A program made the translations under genes and the position numbers. A stretch of DNA of 61,953 nucleotides from a virus: positions 1 through 61,953 of IMG/VR virus record IMGVR_UViG_3300021197_001137, one strand, 5' to 3'. The notes under the pieces are model-generated. The model searched no databases, had not been told where the DNA came from, and worked only from the letters and a program-made list of their open reading frames with translations. Below, piece by piece: positions 49,409-59,703 of this stretch; the stretch's first letter is position 1, and every line of letters begins with the position of its first letter.

Positions 49409-52400
49409 ATGCCAGAGTTTGTACGCTTATTTCAAGCCGGTAGAATGAACAAAGACCTCGACGAGAGGTTAGTTCCAAACGGTGAATATCGAGATGCTTT
49501 AAATTTAGATTTAGCTAACTCAGAGGGCAGTAATGTGGGGGCTCTTCAAAACTTAAAGGGAACATTAGAATTAAGAGGAAAGTCAGGTAGAAGTTTAGAA
49601 TGGGAAGATAATTTCATAGACTCCTTGCAAAACGCTTCTTGTATAGGATCATATGTAGATCCCTCAACAGAAAAAATATACTGGTTTATAGCATCTGACG
49701 GAGTTAGCGCTATAGCGGAATATGATCAAACTCAAAATGTAGTATTTCCTATTTTAGTTGACACTAATAATATATTAAAGTTTAGCCCGTCTTATCTTAT
49801 AACTGGCATAAATATAATAGAAGGCATTCTTTTGTTTACTGATGATCAAATGGAGCCTAAAAAAATTAATATTGAAAAATTTAGAACTGGCTCCACTGAC
49901 TTTGCAACTCATTCAAAAATACCTGATTACAATCCGTTATCAGAAACTTATAACAATAATTTAGCAGGAAGGCCAGACTTTGCGGAAGAAGACATTACGC
50001 TTATAAAAAAATCACCTCTTACCGCTCCAACACTCAATTTAGCCGCAAGTAAGTTTGGTGCTGATATTCCAGGAACAGGCGTGACGCCGGTTTCAACACT
50101 ATTTACTACTTCAGGTTTAGAAAACTTTACATACATACCAGATACAGTAGAAGCCGCGGGAGATACAGAATCTATGCCTACTCACGGGGTGTATGAAGAT
50201 AATATTGAAACTGATCCAAATTATTATAGCGACAGTAATTTACCTAGCAACTATGGGCAGGGAATAAATATAACGGTAAGCTCTTCTATTGAGGGGGTGT
50301 GGAATGAAGGTGATATAATTTTATTATCAGGATCTTATAGTAACGAGTACAATGAAACTTTTTCATATGAAATTAGGCTTTTAGTTGTTTCTATAATCAA
50401 CCCGGTCAATATAAAGGTAAAAATACTTTCTATTAGCCCAGAAATACAGGTTTTTGAAAACCCAGTTATATGGGATTGTATTTTAGAGGAAAAGGAACCC
50501 TTATTTGAATACGTTTTTCCAAGATTTGCATATAGATGGAAATATGAAGATGGAGAGTATTCTTGTTATTCAACGTTTAGCGATGTGGCTTTTGTAGGAG
50601 CAGAGTTTGCATACCTGTCATCAGACGGGCATAACAAAGGCATGTCCAATAATATTAGAAAGCTAATAGTTGAAAACTTAACTTGGGGTAGCGACGAGGT
50701 TATAGAATTAGATATTCTTTACAAAGAAGATAGCTCACCTGCTGTTTACGTTGTAGATACATTAAAAAAGAAAAATTACTCTCCTTATTTTGGGGTAGAT
50801 AGTTTACCCACGGATTTTAATATAATATCTGAAATAATCGGTAACATAGTAGAATCTAACCAGCTTTTACGACCATGGGATAACGTTCCAAGAAAAGCAA
50901 AGTCACAAGAAGTGATAGGAAACAGGGTTGTATTTGCTAATTATTTACAAAATTATCCTGTTACTACGGTTAGCTTAAACGCCGCGGCTTTAAGTCAGCC
51001 TCACCCAGATCAATCCTCCGATAACGATTATAATAGAGCTAAAAAATCTATAAAGTCAATAAGGAACTACCAAACAGGCGTTGTTTTTAAAGACGAGTAT
51101 GGCAGAGAAACACCTGTGGTTACAGATTCTTCTGCTGGCGTTGATTTTTCCGTATTTAATTCAAATGACATTAATAAAATAGAGTTATCTCCTTCCGGGG
51201 ACGCTCCAGATTGGGCTACTCATTATAAGTTTTTTATAAAAGATATATCTAATGAATATTATAATTTAGCTTTAGATAGATTTTACCCCGCTGAAGATGG
51301 CAATGTTTGGCTGTCGTTCCCTTCGTCCGAAAGAAACAAAGTAACAGAGGACACTTATTTGATACTTAAAAAGCAGCACGCAACGCCTGAGTCTGTGGAA
51401 GAGCTTTTAAAATATAGAATACTCTCTATATCCAACGAAGCGCCTACATTTATAAAAAGAAGAAGAAAAGCAATTGGTAGGTCTGACGTAACCACTATAT
51501 CTTCAGCTAGACCTCAAGTAGGCAGTGTATTTTTTAAATTTACTGGACCTTCCGCTGATGCAGATCCTAATTTTGCAGGAGGTTTTTCTTCTAATGCTTC
51601 TTTGCGCATAAGTTTTGGTTCAAATTCAACAGATGTTTATGAGATACAATCTGGTGGACCAACAGGGGCTGGTAATCAATATGGTGTTTCTATAGACACA
51701 CCTTTAGGGGATGAAGCCTTTTTCTTAAATTCTTTACCAGTAGGCTCATCAATAACTATAGTTTTATTTGAAGAGGAAGATAAAGAATTGCCGGAATTTA
51801 GCGGTAGGTTTTTTGCTAAAATAAATAGAGATGTTGGGTTTGAAAAGAATGTGGTCGACACATTCCCTATACAAGAGGATGAGTACGGTATAAAAAATTC
51901 TTTTCAAGTTTTACCATTTAAAACCCAAGGAAACGGCGACAGTTCTCAACAAGCTGTGTGGTATGATAAAGGTAATAATTCCGGTAGCAGCAGCAGAAGA
52001 AGGCCTCATGGTCACCAATGCCCTTGGAAATACCCGGGAGAATGTGCTGACAAGACAAAGTGGACCGTAATGGTACATGGATTACTCAGAGAGGATAGAA
52101 ACAATCCTGCTTCGTGGCTTGGAGGATCAATGGAAGATCTTTCTAAAGTTGGCACTTATATTAGGTTTGCAGATGCCGCTGGAAATATAGGGCAAATATA
52201 TAGTATAAGAGCAACAGATAGAGCATTTAAGAGAAGAGGTCTGAGGTCAAGCAATTCAAACTATGACAACTTCAGTAATGGTAGAAATCAATGGAATATA
52301 ACATTTAACGAACCATACGAGGACTTCGGCTTATTTTCAAATAGAGTGGGATCAAACCCTATAGCTCAAATACAAATATTAGAAAAAGTTCCTAAAGAAG

Positions 52401-54736
52401 AAAATAAAACATTGTCTTCTACGGACCCGGCTATATTTGAAACAGAACCTAAAGAGGCTATTGATTTAGATATATACTATGAAGCTAGCGATGCTTTACC
52501 AATATCTCAATTTAATCAGCCTTACACCTTAAGTTATTACAATGCTTTTAGCTTTGGGAATGGAGTAGAGTCAAATAGAATTAGAGATGATTTTAATGCG
52601 GCTACAATAGCTAAAGGTGTAAAAGCTTCTTCTATAATAGATGAGCCTTATGCTGCAGAAAGAAGGGGCAGTGGATTTATATTTTCACAAATATTTAATT
52701 CAACTTCTGGAATTAATAGACTTAATCAGTTCATACAAGCGGAAGCTATAACAAAAGATTTGAACCCGGTACATGGTACAATACAAAAACTACATGCCCG
52801 TGATACTGATCTAATTACCCTTTGCGAGGACAAGTGTTTTAGAATTTTAGCAAATAAAGACGCTTTATTTAACGCTGATGGTAATTCTCAGTTAACCGGT
52901 AACAAAGCAGTTTTAGGACAAAGTGTACCGTATGCAGGAAACTATGGTATATCTAAAAACCCAGAGTCTTTTGCGTCTCATGCTTTTAGAGCTTACTTCT
53001 CAGACAAAAATCGAGGAGCGGTTATTAGACTATCTAGAGATGGTATTACTGTTATTTCCGAGAAGGGCATGGAGGATTTCTTTGCGGATAATACTTATAC
53101 TTCTACAAAAATTATAGGAAGCTATGACGAAGATAAAGATTTATACAATATAACTTTAAATAAGCTTTCTAATGATTGGGAAAAAATACTTTCTCAAGAC
53201 AAAGAATATAATTTGACCGTAGAGTGTGATTCTCAAACAGAACCTAATAGCGTTTGTGAAGCTACTACAGTGTCTTTTAAAGAAAAAGTAGACGGTTGGA
53301 CAAGCAGAAAAAGTTTTATTCCGGAAAGTGGGGTTTCTTTAAATAATGAATATTATACATTTAAAAATGGTTTAATGCACCACCACAACGGAGGAAGCAT
53401 TAGAAATAATTTTTACGGAATACAATACAATAGTACTGTAAATGTTCTTTTTAATGAAATGCCACAAGTTGTAAAAGGTTTTAGTGCTTTAAATTACACA
53501 GGAACAGTCGCTCGTGAAATAGAATATTTATATAATAACGTATGGTACTCTATAGCTGAAATAAATGCTAGTCAAATAATCCCTACAGCATCCAGAATTA
53601 AAAGAGAAGGCTGGTATACTAATTACATTAGAACAAATTTAGAGGCTGGAGAGGTTAAAGAATTTGAAAATAAAGAGGGGAAATATTTTAACTACATAAA
53701 AGCTTTGCATGTGTGTAAGCTAGGAGACGGGATAGGCGAACCCGATGTGGTAGACCCTGACCCTCAAAATTATATTCTTACGGTTACTATAGACCCTGAA
53801 TGCAGTGGGTCTGGAGGCACTGTGCCTGATACAACACAGTTTTTTATTAATATATGGGATAACACTAAAAATGACCCAATTTATGATTTAAACATAGAAT
53901 CACTAACAACTGCACAAGAAGTTAAATGTGCTATAGAGGATCATTACAATTTAGTAAATCAAAATTACACCGGCGTTTTAAACGATGGAACCGCATTTTC
54001 ATATGTTTTAGCAGATGGTTTACAGCCAGGCACTCAAATGTACAACAACTTAACTAATGAGCCTATTACTAGCGCAGGGGCTTATTTGTTTGTTGGTGTC
54101 GGCCAATATTTAGCAGCATTAACGGTGGATCACGCTGGGTTAGACTATAACAACTCTACGCCTGTTCCGCTTACATATTATGTAATGATACTAAATTCTA
54201 GCGGGGTAATAGCTTCATATACACAATATAGTACACTAACAGCGTGTCAAGGCGATCCAGATAGATCACTAAGAGGCACAGGTGCGCTTAGTAGTCCTAT
54301 GCCGGGTGTTTCTGGTTATAATTTTAGTATACCTTTCAAGACAAGCCAACAGGTCGTATGTGGTATTAAACAATTTATGATAACCTACAATAGTCTGGAT
54401 CCTCAAGAAAGAAATCAAGGATGGAGTGTACCTACTCTTTATTGGTATGGGCCAGGTGATTTTCAAGTTGGAACGCAGCTTTATAGCTACACGGTCGCTC
54501 AAGGTTTTTTCAAAAAGAATCACAATTCACAAGGTAACCCTGGCGCATTTGGTAGAAAAGAAGTTTATAGATTAGGAAATGCTTGGAATGGGCAGTTAAT
54601 GCATCCTTTTGGTAACTACTGGACATCAAGCACAACTGTAGATGATGAATGGTTTATAATTACCACCAACACTCTTGGAGTTATAACCGCGATAGAGCAA
54701 TACAATACATTTGACTTTAATTGTACAACGCCATAA
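49409..54736 (+). CDS. Large tail nozzle/stabilisation protein (1775 aa)
   Basis: MPEFVRLFQAGRMNKDLDER then LVPNGEYRDALNLDLANSEG, the start of podovirus nozzle/tail tubular B-type proteins (compare T7 gp12, P22 gp10). The body is a long beta-rich chain, with KIYWFIASDGVSAIAEYD and later SHAFRAYFSDKNRGAVIRLS propeller-like blades. The last 350 residues contain extra modules with Cys (HVCKLGDGIGEP, ECSGSGGTVPD, ITAIEQYNTFDFNC) resembling those of the next gene and probably forming an adhesive extension. Confidence 0.78.
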   Translation: MPEFVRLFQAGRMNKDLDERLVPNGEYRDALNLDLANSEGSNVGALQNLKGTLELRGKSGRSLEWEDNFIDSLQNASCIGSYVDPSTEKIYWFIASDGVSAIAEYDQTQNVVFPILVDTNNILKFSPSYLITGINIIEGILLFTDDQMEPKKINIEKFRTGSTDFATHSKIPDYNPLSETYNNNLAGRPDFAEEDITLIKKSPLTAPTLNLAASKFGADIPGTGVTPVSTLFTTSGLENFTYIPDTVEAAGDTESMPTHGVYEDNIETDPNYYSDSNLPSNYGQGINITVSSSIEGVWNEGDIILLSGSYSNEYNETFSYEIRLLVVSIINPVNIKVKILSISPEIQVFENPVIWDCILEEKEPLFEYVFPRFAYRWKYEDGEYSCYSTFSDVAFVGAEFAYLSSDGHNKGMSNNIRKLIVENLTWGSDEVIELDILYKEDSSPAVYVVDTLKKKNYSPYFGVDSLPTDFNIISEIIGNIVESNQLLRPWDNVPRKAKSQEVIGNRVVFANYLQNYPVTTVSLNAAALSQPHPDQSSDNDYNRAKKSIKSIRNYQTGVVFKDEYGRETPVVTDSSAGVDFSVFNSNDINKIELSPSGDAPDWATHYKFFIKDISNEYYNLALDRFYPAEDGNVWLSFPSSERNKVTEDTYLILKKQHATPESVEELLKYRILSISNEAPTFIKRRRKAIGRSDVTTISSARPQVGSVFFKFTGPSADADPNFAGGFSSNASLRISFGSNSTDVYEIQSGGPTGAGNQYGVSIDTPLGDEAFFLNSLPVGSSITIVLFEEEDKELPEFSGRFFAKINRDVGFEKNVVDTFPIQEDEYGIKNSFQVLPFKTQGNGDSSQQAVWYDKGNNSGSSSRRRPHGHQCPWKYPGECADKTKWTVMVHGLLREDRNNPASWLGGSMEDLSKVGTYIRFADAAGNIGQIYSIRATDRAFKRRGLRSSNSNYDNFSNGRNQWNITFNEPYEDFGLFSNRVGSNPIAQIQILEKVPKEENKTLSSTDPAIFETEPKEAIDLDIYYEASDALPISQFNQPYTLSYYNAFSFGNGVESNRIRDDFNAATIAKGVKASSIIDEPYAAERRGSGFIFSQIFNSTSGINRLNQFIQAEAITKDLNPVHGTIQKLHARDTDLITLCEDKCFRILANKDALFNADGNSQLTGNKAVLGQSVPYAGNYGISKNPESFASHAFRAYFSDKNRGAVIRLSRDGITVISEKGMEDFFADNTYTSTKIIGSYDEDKDLYNITLNKLSNDWEKILSQDKEYNLTVECDSQTEPNSVCEATTVSFKEKVDGWTSRKSFIPESGVSLNNEYYTFKNGLMHHHNGGSIRNNFYGIQYNSTVNVLFNEMPQVVKGFSALNYTGTVAREIEYLYNNVWYSIAEINASQIIPTASRIKREGWYTNYIRTNLEAGEVKEFENKEGKYFNYIKALHVCKLGDGIGEPDVVDPDPQNYILTVTIDPECSGSGGTVPDTTQFFINIWDNTKNDPIYDLNIESLTTAQEVKCAIEDHYNLVNQNYTGVLNDGTAFSYVLADGLQPGTQMYNNLTNEPITSAGAYLFVGVGQYLAALTVDHAGLDYNNSTPVPLTYYVMILNSSGVIASYTQYSTLTACQGDPDRSLRGTGALSSPMPGVSGYNFSIPFKTSQQVVCGIKQFMITYNSLDPQERNQGWSVPTLYWYGPGDFQVGTQLYSYTVAQGFFKKNHNSQGNPGAFGRKEVYRLGNAWNGQLMHPFGNYWTSSTTVDDEWFIITTNTLGVITAIEQYNTFDFNCTTP

Positions 54737-54749
54737 CAAATAAAACAAT

Positions 54750-56927
54750 ATGCCAGTTACTCATAATAATTACATTTTTTCACCTGCTGTTTATACGGTT
54801 ATAGAGAATGGTAACCTAGTATTAGAAGTAGGATCTGCAACTATAACAATTTCTGCGGCAAATGGATATGCTGTTAGTGCAGGGGACTTTTCTTTAGACC
54901 CTAGTTTTTCTAACCCATATGTGGATAGCGTTAGTTTTACTCAAAGTGGCGATAACGTTATATGCACTGTTGTTTTTAAACCAAATGTAACAATGCCTTC
55001 TTCAAATTTAACAATACCTTTATGTATTATTGGGGAAGCTAATGTTAATTTGGTTCTTATTTCAGGCACCTACACTTCTGTTGTGGGGGCAAACATAACG
55101 CCTGTTAGTCAGACTGATGTTCCTTACGCTGGTTCCGGCAGCCCAGGGCAGACTGTATCTTTATTTTCTAAAACTTTTACTGCAGATACGGGGTACTACA
55201 TGAATGTAGCTCCCAGCGCTCAAATAATAGAAGGCAACCAGTCTAATTATACTATAAGCCAAACACCTGGGTATAATTCCGAAAATCAGTTAACATCTAT
55301 TGGGTATGAAATTTCATACACATTCCCAATTAGTGATGTTTCAGGAGATGAGATTAGACTTAATATACCTAAAGCAAGCGCAATATACGTACCTTCTCAG
55401 GAGATAACAGCATGGTCAATACCTTTATCTGTAATACCAGATTTTGGTGATACTAGATTATTGAATGTATCAGGTGAAGAAGGAGCAGTGTATAGCATAA
55501 CTTTAACAGATGGTATTACAACACAGAACATAGCCCAGAATATTACAATGGGTGCTTCTGGCCTTCAACAATATAATATTGAGTTTTTGGAAAATGCTAC
55601 AAATTCAAATATTAATTGGACATTAAGCATAACTGGAGATATAGCTTCTTCTGTAAATACTCCTATAGAGCTTGTTCAGGCAAATAAAATTCAAGGTTAT
55701 TGGGAGCCTAAAACATCTAGTAATTTACAAGGAGGATTTAGCGTAGAAAATATAGGTGATTATATAGCCGCGCCAGCACCAAATTCAGATATGGCTATTG
55801 TTGAAATACAATGGATTATATCCTCAATAAACGGATCGCCTTTAGCTATTAGCCAGGACATCGGCAATATGCCTTGGGAAAATTTTGAAAATGTAGTAAA
55901 AGAAGTCACAGGCGCTTCTGCAGGAACAGCCACAATGAGCAGCACTGCGGGAATTGTGTCGGGCATGAGATTTAATTTTGACGGCTCAACTACTGCACCT
56001 CTTGATGCCACAGTAACAAGCGTTACCTCAAATAGTATAACTTATATACCAGCGTCTCTTAGCTTAAATAGTGCTGTTGAAATTACCTTTACAAATGCTA
56101 ATGGATTTAATTTTGATCCTTCTGGATTAACATCTGAGCTGTTAACTCCTCCAACTTCGGCGGTTGTTAATGGTCAAATAATAGTCGAAAGATTTGGAGA
56201 TACAAATACAACCTTTAAATTAGACTTAGATAATCTATTCGAAATTGTTTCTTTAAATAGCGTGTTTTTATTGCAAGGTAAATCATCCAACGAAGCTTGT
56301 TGTAGCCTTTCCTCTACGGAATACTTTATGGACACTGCGTCGTTTACAACAGCCACAAAAATATTTGAAGACAACGCTGGCCAAATTTTAGCTCAAGGGC
56401 CGTTATATTATTCTAGTAATGGAGTTCACAGATTATGGAGTGGCGCAGAATTTTCAACCGGACCTGTAAATTGCGTTAGCTGCTCTGCAAATGGACCATA
56501 CACTTTACAATATGATTCAAGCCCTGGCACCGGCTCTTGCTGCACAACAACATCTGCAACTGTTTATTTAGATACGACGTTATTGTCCACAGCAACTGAA
56601 ATATATACAGACGCCTCGGGTACGGTTACTACTCAAAGTGGTAGTTACTCTGATGGGACTATATATAGAAATTACGATGCGACCACCTCAACTTTCCAAA
56701 CAGCAGCCATTGCATGTCCTGATTGTTATACCGCATTAACGCTGTGTTACGCAACAACTCAAACAGCTCTTTGCTGTGGTAACAAGCAATCAGTAACGGT
56801 CTATGTTCCTGCAGGGGAAAACTTTACAACGGCTACAAATTTCTACGCTACTACCGCGTTAAGCGGAGGTGCTCTAGCTCCTAACGGGTATTATAGCGAA
56901 GACTTTAATTGTTCAATTCAACCTTAA
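54750..56927 (+). CDS. Cys-rich adhesin-like tail protein (725 aa)
   Basis: An Ig-like beta N-terminal part (about 1-500), then three C-terminal repeats of about 65-75 residues, each with a CC pair: ACCSLSSTEYFMDTASFTTA, SCCTTTSATVYLDTTLLSTA and LCCGNKQSVTVYVPAGENFT; the first two end in C-x-x-C (CVSC, CPDC). Disulfide-type or metal cross-links are likely. Position after the tail protein suggests a tail tip or receptor-binding element. Confidence 0.7.
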   Translation: MPVTHNNYIFSPAVYTVIENGNLVLEVGSATITISAANGYAVSAGDFSLDPSFSNPYVDSVSFTQSGDNVICTVVFKPNVTMPSSNLTIPLCIIGEANVNLVLISGTYTSVVGANITPVSQTDVPYAGSGSPGQTVSLFSKTFTADTGYYMNVAPSAQIIEGNQSNYTISQTPGYNSENQLTSIGYEISYTFPISDVSGDEIRLNIPKASAIYVPSQEITAWSIPLSVIPDFGDTRLLNVSGEEGAVYSITLTDGITTQNIAQNITMGASGLQQYNIEFLENATNSNINWTLSITGDIASSVNTPIELVQANKIQGYWEPKTSSNLQGGFSVENIGDYIAAPAPNSDMAIVEIQWIISSINGSPLAISQDIGNMPWENFENVVKEVTGASAGTATMSSTAGIVSGMRFNFDGSTTAPLDATVTSVTSNSITYIPASLSLNSAVEITFTNANGFNFDPSGLTSELLTPPTSAVVNGQIIVERFGDTNTTFKLDLDNLFEIVSLNSVFLLQGKSSNEACCSLSSTEYFMDTASFTTATKIFEDNAGQILAQGPLYYSSNGVHRLWSGAEFSTGPVNCVSCSANGPYTLQYDSSPGTGSCCTTTSATVYLDTTLLSTATEIYTDASGTVTTQSGSYSDGTIYRNYDATTSTFQTAAIACPDCYTALTLCYATTQTALCCGNKQSVTVYVPAGENFTTATNFYATTALSGGALAPNGYYSEDFNCSIQP

Positions 56928-56936
56928 TATATAATT

Positions 56937-57275
56937 ATGGCAAACGAAAATTTTAGACAGCAAACAGCGCTCGGTTTAACTAATGGAACTTGTGCAAATT
57001 GCGGCGGAACGCAGCCTGCTTATTATGAAGTTAATTTATGCGGGGGCTTAGGCAATAACAAAATTGTTTCAGGAACACAGGGGTTTTCTGGCGGAAGTTT
57101 GCAAACAATGAGCAACACTTACTCGGTGGGAGACTTTGTTTGTGTGACAACTAGCTCTTCTGGGGCGAGAATAAGAGCAGAAATTATAAGTACTACATCA
57201 ATAGGGGTTATTCAATATTATATTGATTTTGGACAACCCACAGCAAATAGTTGCATGGCATGTTTCCAACCTTAA
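56937..57275 (+). CDS. Small Cys-containing tail-region protein (112 aa)
   Basis: MANENFRQQTALGLTNGTCA then NCGGTQPAYYEVNLCGGLGN, ending SCMACFQP: five Cys in all, in two C-x-x-C pairs (CANC, CMAC) plus one. Beta-rich body. Shares the Cys-based theme of the preceding adhesin; likely part of the same appendage. Confidence 0.6.
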   Translation: MANENFRQQTALGLTNGTCANCGGTQPAYYEVNLCGGLGNNKIVSGTQGFSGGSLQTMSNTYSVGDFVCVTTSSSGARIRAEIISTTSIGVIQYYIDFGQPTANSCMACFQP

Positions 57276-57287
57276 AAAAATTAACAT

Positions 57288-57617
57288 ATGGCTATATTTA
57301 ATATAGAATTCACAAATCCACTTCCTCAAGGAATACAAGTAGGTCATATAGCTTGGTATCTAGATGCTTCTGAAGGAGTAGAAGTACAAATGGGACCAAT
57401 CGTGGCTATAGGGGTAAACCCTATACAAATAGTAGTAGATGCGCCCGACGGGGTATCACCTCCTGATTCTACAGATTTTATATTTTATGCTATAAATCCG
57501 ATAGGAGAAGTTGGATCATTAAAAGGGTATTTTGCTGAGGCACAATTTACAAACGATTCATTAGAATATGCTGAGTTATTTTCTACCGCTTCGGAGGTAT
57601 TTGAAAGTAGTAAATAA
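57288..57617 (+). CDS. Small beta-rich structural protein (109 aa)
   Basis: MAIFNIEFTNPLPQGIQVGH then IAWYLDASEGVEVQMGPIVA and SPPDSTDFIFYAINPIGEVG, with an acidic C-terminus. Acidic, beta-rich, no Cys. Fibronectin-like or jelly-roll small tail component is possible; unrecognised. Confidence 0.55.
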   Translation: MAIFNIEFTNPLPQGIQVGHIAWYLDASEGVEVQMGPIVAIGVNPIQIVVDAPDGVSPPDSTDFIFYAINPIGEVGSLKGYFAEAQFTNDSLEYAELFSTASEVFESSK

Positions 57618-57650
57618 TACGTAATAATAAAACTATAAAAACTTAATATA

Positions 57651-58310
57651 ATGATAGGACAGATAGTAGGCGGGTTAACTGGTATTGCTAGCGGTATAAT
57701 CGGCTCTGGTAAAAGAAAAAGAGAGCAAAGAAGAGCTCAAGCGGAGTTTAACAGGAACAAGGCCGCATTTCAAAACTTAGATACATCCAATGTGTACACA
57801 AATATGCAGAACACTATGGAGGATCTTACGGTTAACCAAGAAGCTGCACAATTTCAAGCTCAGCAGGCTAATCAAGGCTTAGCTAATATAATGGGTAATC
57901 TACAAGGATCAGCTGGGGGATCAGGTATTGCAGCTTTAGCTCAATCGCTAGCCGGGCAGCAGGCTCAACAGGTTAAACAAGCCTCTATTGATATTGGTAG
58001 ACAAGAACAATCAAACCAAATGGCTGAAAGACAGCAAGCGTCTAATTTACAATTATACGAGAAAAAAGGAGAATTAATATCTAGAGACGCTGAAAGAGAA
58101 AAAGCAAGTACGCTATTAGGTATGTCTCAACAAAGACTAGGAGCTGCTAATAAAGCCAGACAAGATGCTACAAATGCAATTGTTGGCGGTATTGGCGGTG
58201 TAGTAGGAGGAGTAGCAGGTGCTGCAACCATGGGAGGCGGCGGAAGTATGCTCGGAGGTAATGGATTTGGACAAAACCTATTGAGTGGTTTAGGTTTAGG
58301 TCAAGGCTAA
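57651..58310 (+). CDS. Internal virion (ejection) protein, T7 gp14-like (219 aa)
   Basis: N-terminal hydrophobic Gly/Ile segment (MIGQIVGGLTGIASGIIGSG), a basic stretch (KRKREQRRAQAEFNRNKAAF), long Gln/Ala helices (QAQQANQGLANIMGNLQGSA) and a Gly-rich end with a possible membrane segment (VGGIGGVVGGVAGAATMGGG). This build matches inner-core/ejection proteins that form a channel in the host membrane. Assigned by composition and position. Confidence 0.7.
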   Translation: MIGQIVGGLTGIASGIIGSGKRKREQRRAQAEFNRNKAAFQNLDTSNVYTNMQNTMEDLTVNQEAAQFQAQQANQGLANIMGNLQGSAGGSGIAALAQSLAGQQAQQVKQASIDIGRQEQSNQMAERQQASNLQLYEKKGELISRDAEREKASTLLGMSQQRLGAANKARQDATNAIVGGIGGVVGGVAGAATMGGGGSMLGGNGFGQNLLSGLGLGQG

Positions 58311-58322
58311 AATAATAATAAT

Positions 58323-59699
58323 ATGGCAGACAACGCATTAATTAAAGGAGCCGCTCTTGTTGGAGCGAGTAAACAATCCACCTGGGGAGACGCTTTTCAA
58401 AAAAGTCTTGCCTCGACTATGGCTGTAGGAGCTAAGCAAATGGCTATAAAGCAGGCAAAAAAAGCAGCTATAAACAACAAAGTAGCTAATTATATAGAAT
58501 CTTTAAACTCTGAGTTTGACGTTACACAATTAGACCCTACACAACAAAGTGCTGTAACAAATTATCTGGTACAACAGAAAAGAATTTATGCAGATACCGC
58601 TATGAGAGTATCTAATCTAGAGCCGGATCACCCTATGTATATGGAAGGTGTGTCTCAACTAAACGAGATTAGAAATTCTTTTACAAACTTAGCAGCGGAA
58701 TTAAACACTTACAAAGAAGACAAGCTTAACTATGTTAAAGACTTCGATAACGGCATGCTTAGTGAAGGCAACAATATAGGCACGTTAGGTTCCGCATCTA
58801 ATATATATACAGGGGAAAGCACTTTGGGTATTGGTAAAGGTGGAGCTTTAAACTTTTGGAATGAAGACGGTGGCGAGTTTAAATCTTATCGTCAAACAAA
58901 AAAGCCTTTTCTTAAAGACTTCGATGGTGCTAATAAGATCATGCAGATAAACGAAAATGTTTATAATTCAGGTAAAGTTTTACAGGGCGCCCGTAAGAAC
59001 ATGATACGCCAGCAGGTTAGCCAACTAATTACACAAGGAGGTAGAAATAGCTTATTGTCACTTGCATCGGATGACTTTGTTGTACAGGGTGGATTGAATT
59101 TAGAAGATCCGTCTTTATTTGAACCCGAAAACGAAGACTTATTAAGAGAGGAAGTTCTTAATAGTTATATGAATGCTTTTGTAGATTCATCTATTCAAGG
59201 AGCAAACGACAAGAGACCATCTAGCCGTAGAGGTACTGGTGGATATAGTGGTGCCTTGAGAGACGAAATAAACTTAGGCCAACCAAGAGCCCAAGAAGCT
59301 TTAGATCTTTCACAGTCAACCGCAGGAGATGCTACTTCTATAGCCAGAGCAGCTAACAGTTTAGACCCTACTGATAAAAATATAAAATATAAAAGTAGAG
59401 CAGAGTTTTACGAAGAGTACTTAGCGGGTCAAGACGAAAAAGACAGTGAAGAAGCACAAAAGAAATTTACAGAAATGTATGGCGATTCACAGATGTTTAG
59501 ATACAATTATACTAACCCTTCTTATTCTAGGGGTATATCTGTAGATGTAAACGACCCTTCATCTGTTTATAAATTTTATATACAAAACTCAAATTTCGGC
59601 AAAAAAGCAGAGGGTCATTTTATAAATTCCTATCCTTCAGGTAACAACAATAATGAAGCGCCGAAAAACACTAATACAGGATCCTTAGATAATCTTTAA
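58323..59699 (+). CDS. Internal virion protein (458 aa)
   Basis: MADNALIKGAALVGASKQST then GDAFQKSLASTMAVGAKQMA and long helices (AVTNYLVQQKRIYADTAMRV, VSQLNEIRNSFTNLAAELNT), as in podovirus core proteins adjoining the ejection protein and the giant polyvalent protein. C-terminus disordered (NNNNEAPKNTNTGSLDNL). Likely ejected into the host with the DNA. Confidence 0.68.
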   Translation: MADNALIKGAALVGASKQSTWGDAFQKSLASTMAVGAKQMAIKQAKKAAINNKVANYIESLNSEFDVTQLDPTQQSAVTNYLVQQKRIYADTAMRVSNLEPDHPMYMEGVSQLNEIRNSFTNLAAELNTYKEDKLNYVKDFDNGMLSEGNNIGTLGSASNIYTGESTLGIGKGGALNFWNEDGGEFKSYRQTKKPFLKDFDGANKIMQINENVYNSGKVLQGARKNMIRQQVSQLITQGGRNSLLSLASDDFVVQGGLNLEDPSLFEPENEDLLREEVLNSYMNAFVDSSIQGANDKRPSSRRGTGGYSGALRDEINLGQPRAQEALDLSQSTAGDATSIARAANSLDPTDKNIKYKSRAEFYEEYLAGQDEKDSEEAQKKFTEMYGDSQMFRYNYTNPSYSRGISVDVNDPSSVYKFYIQNSNFGKKAEGHFINSYPSGNNNNEAPKNTNTGSLDNL

Positions 59700-59703
59700 T
59701 TGA

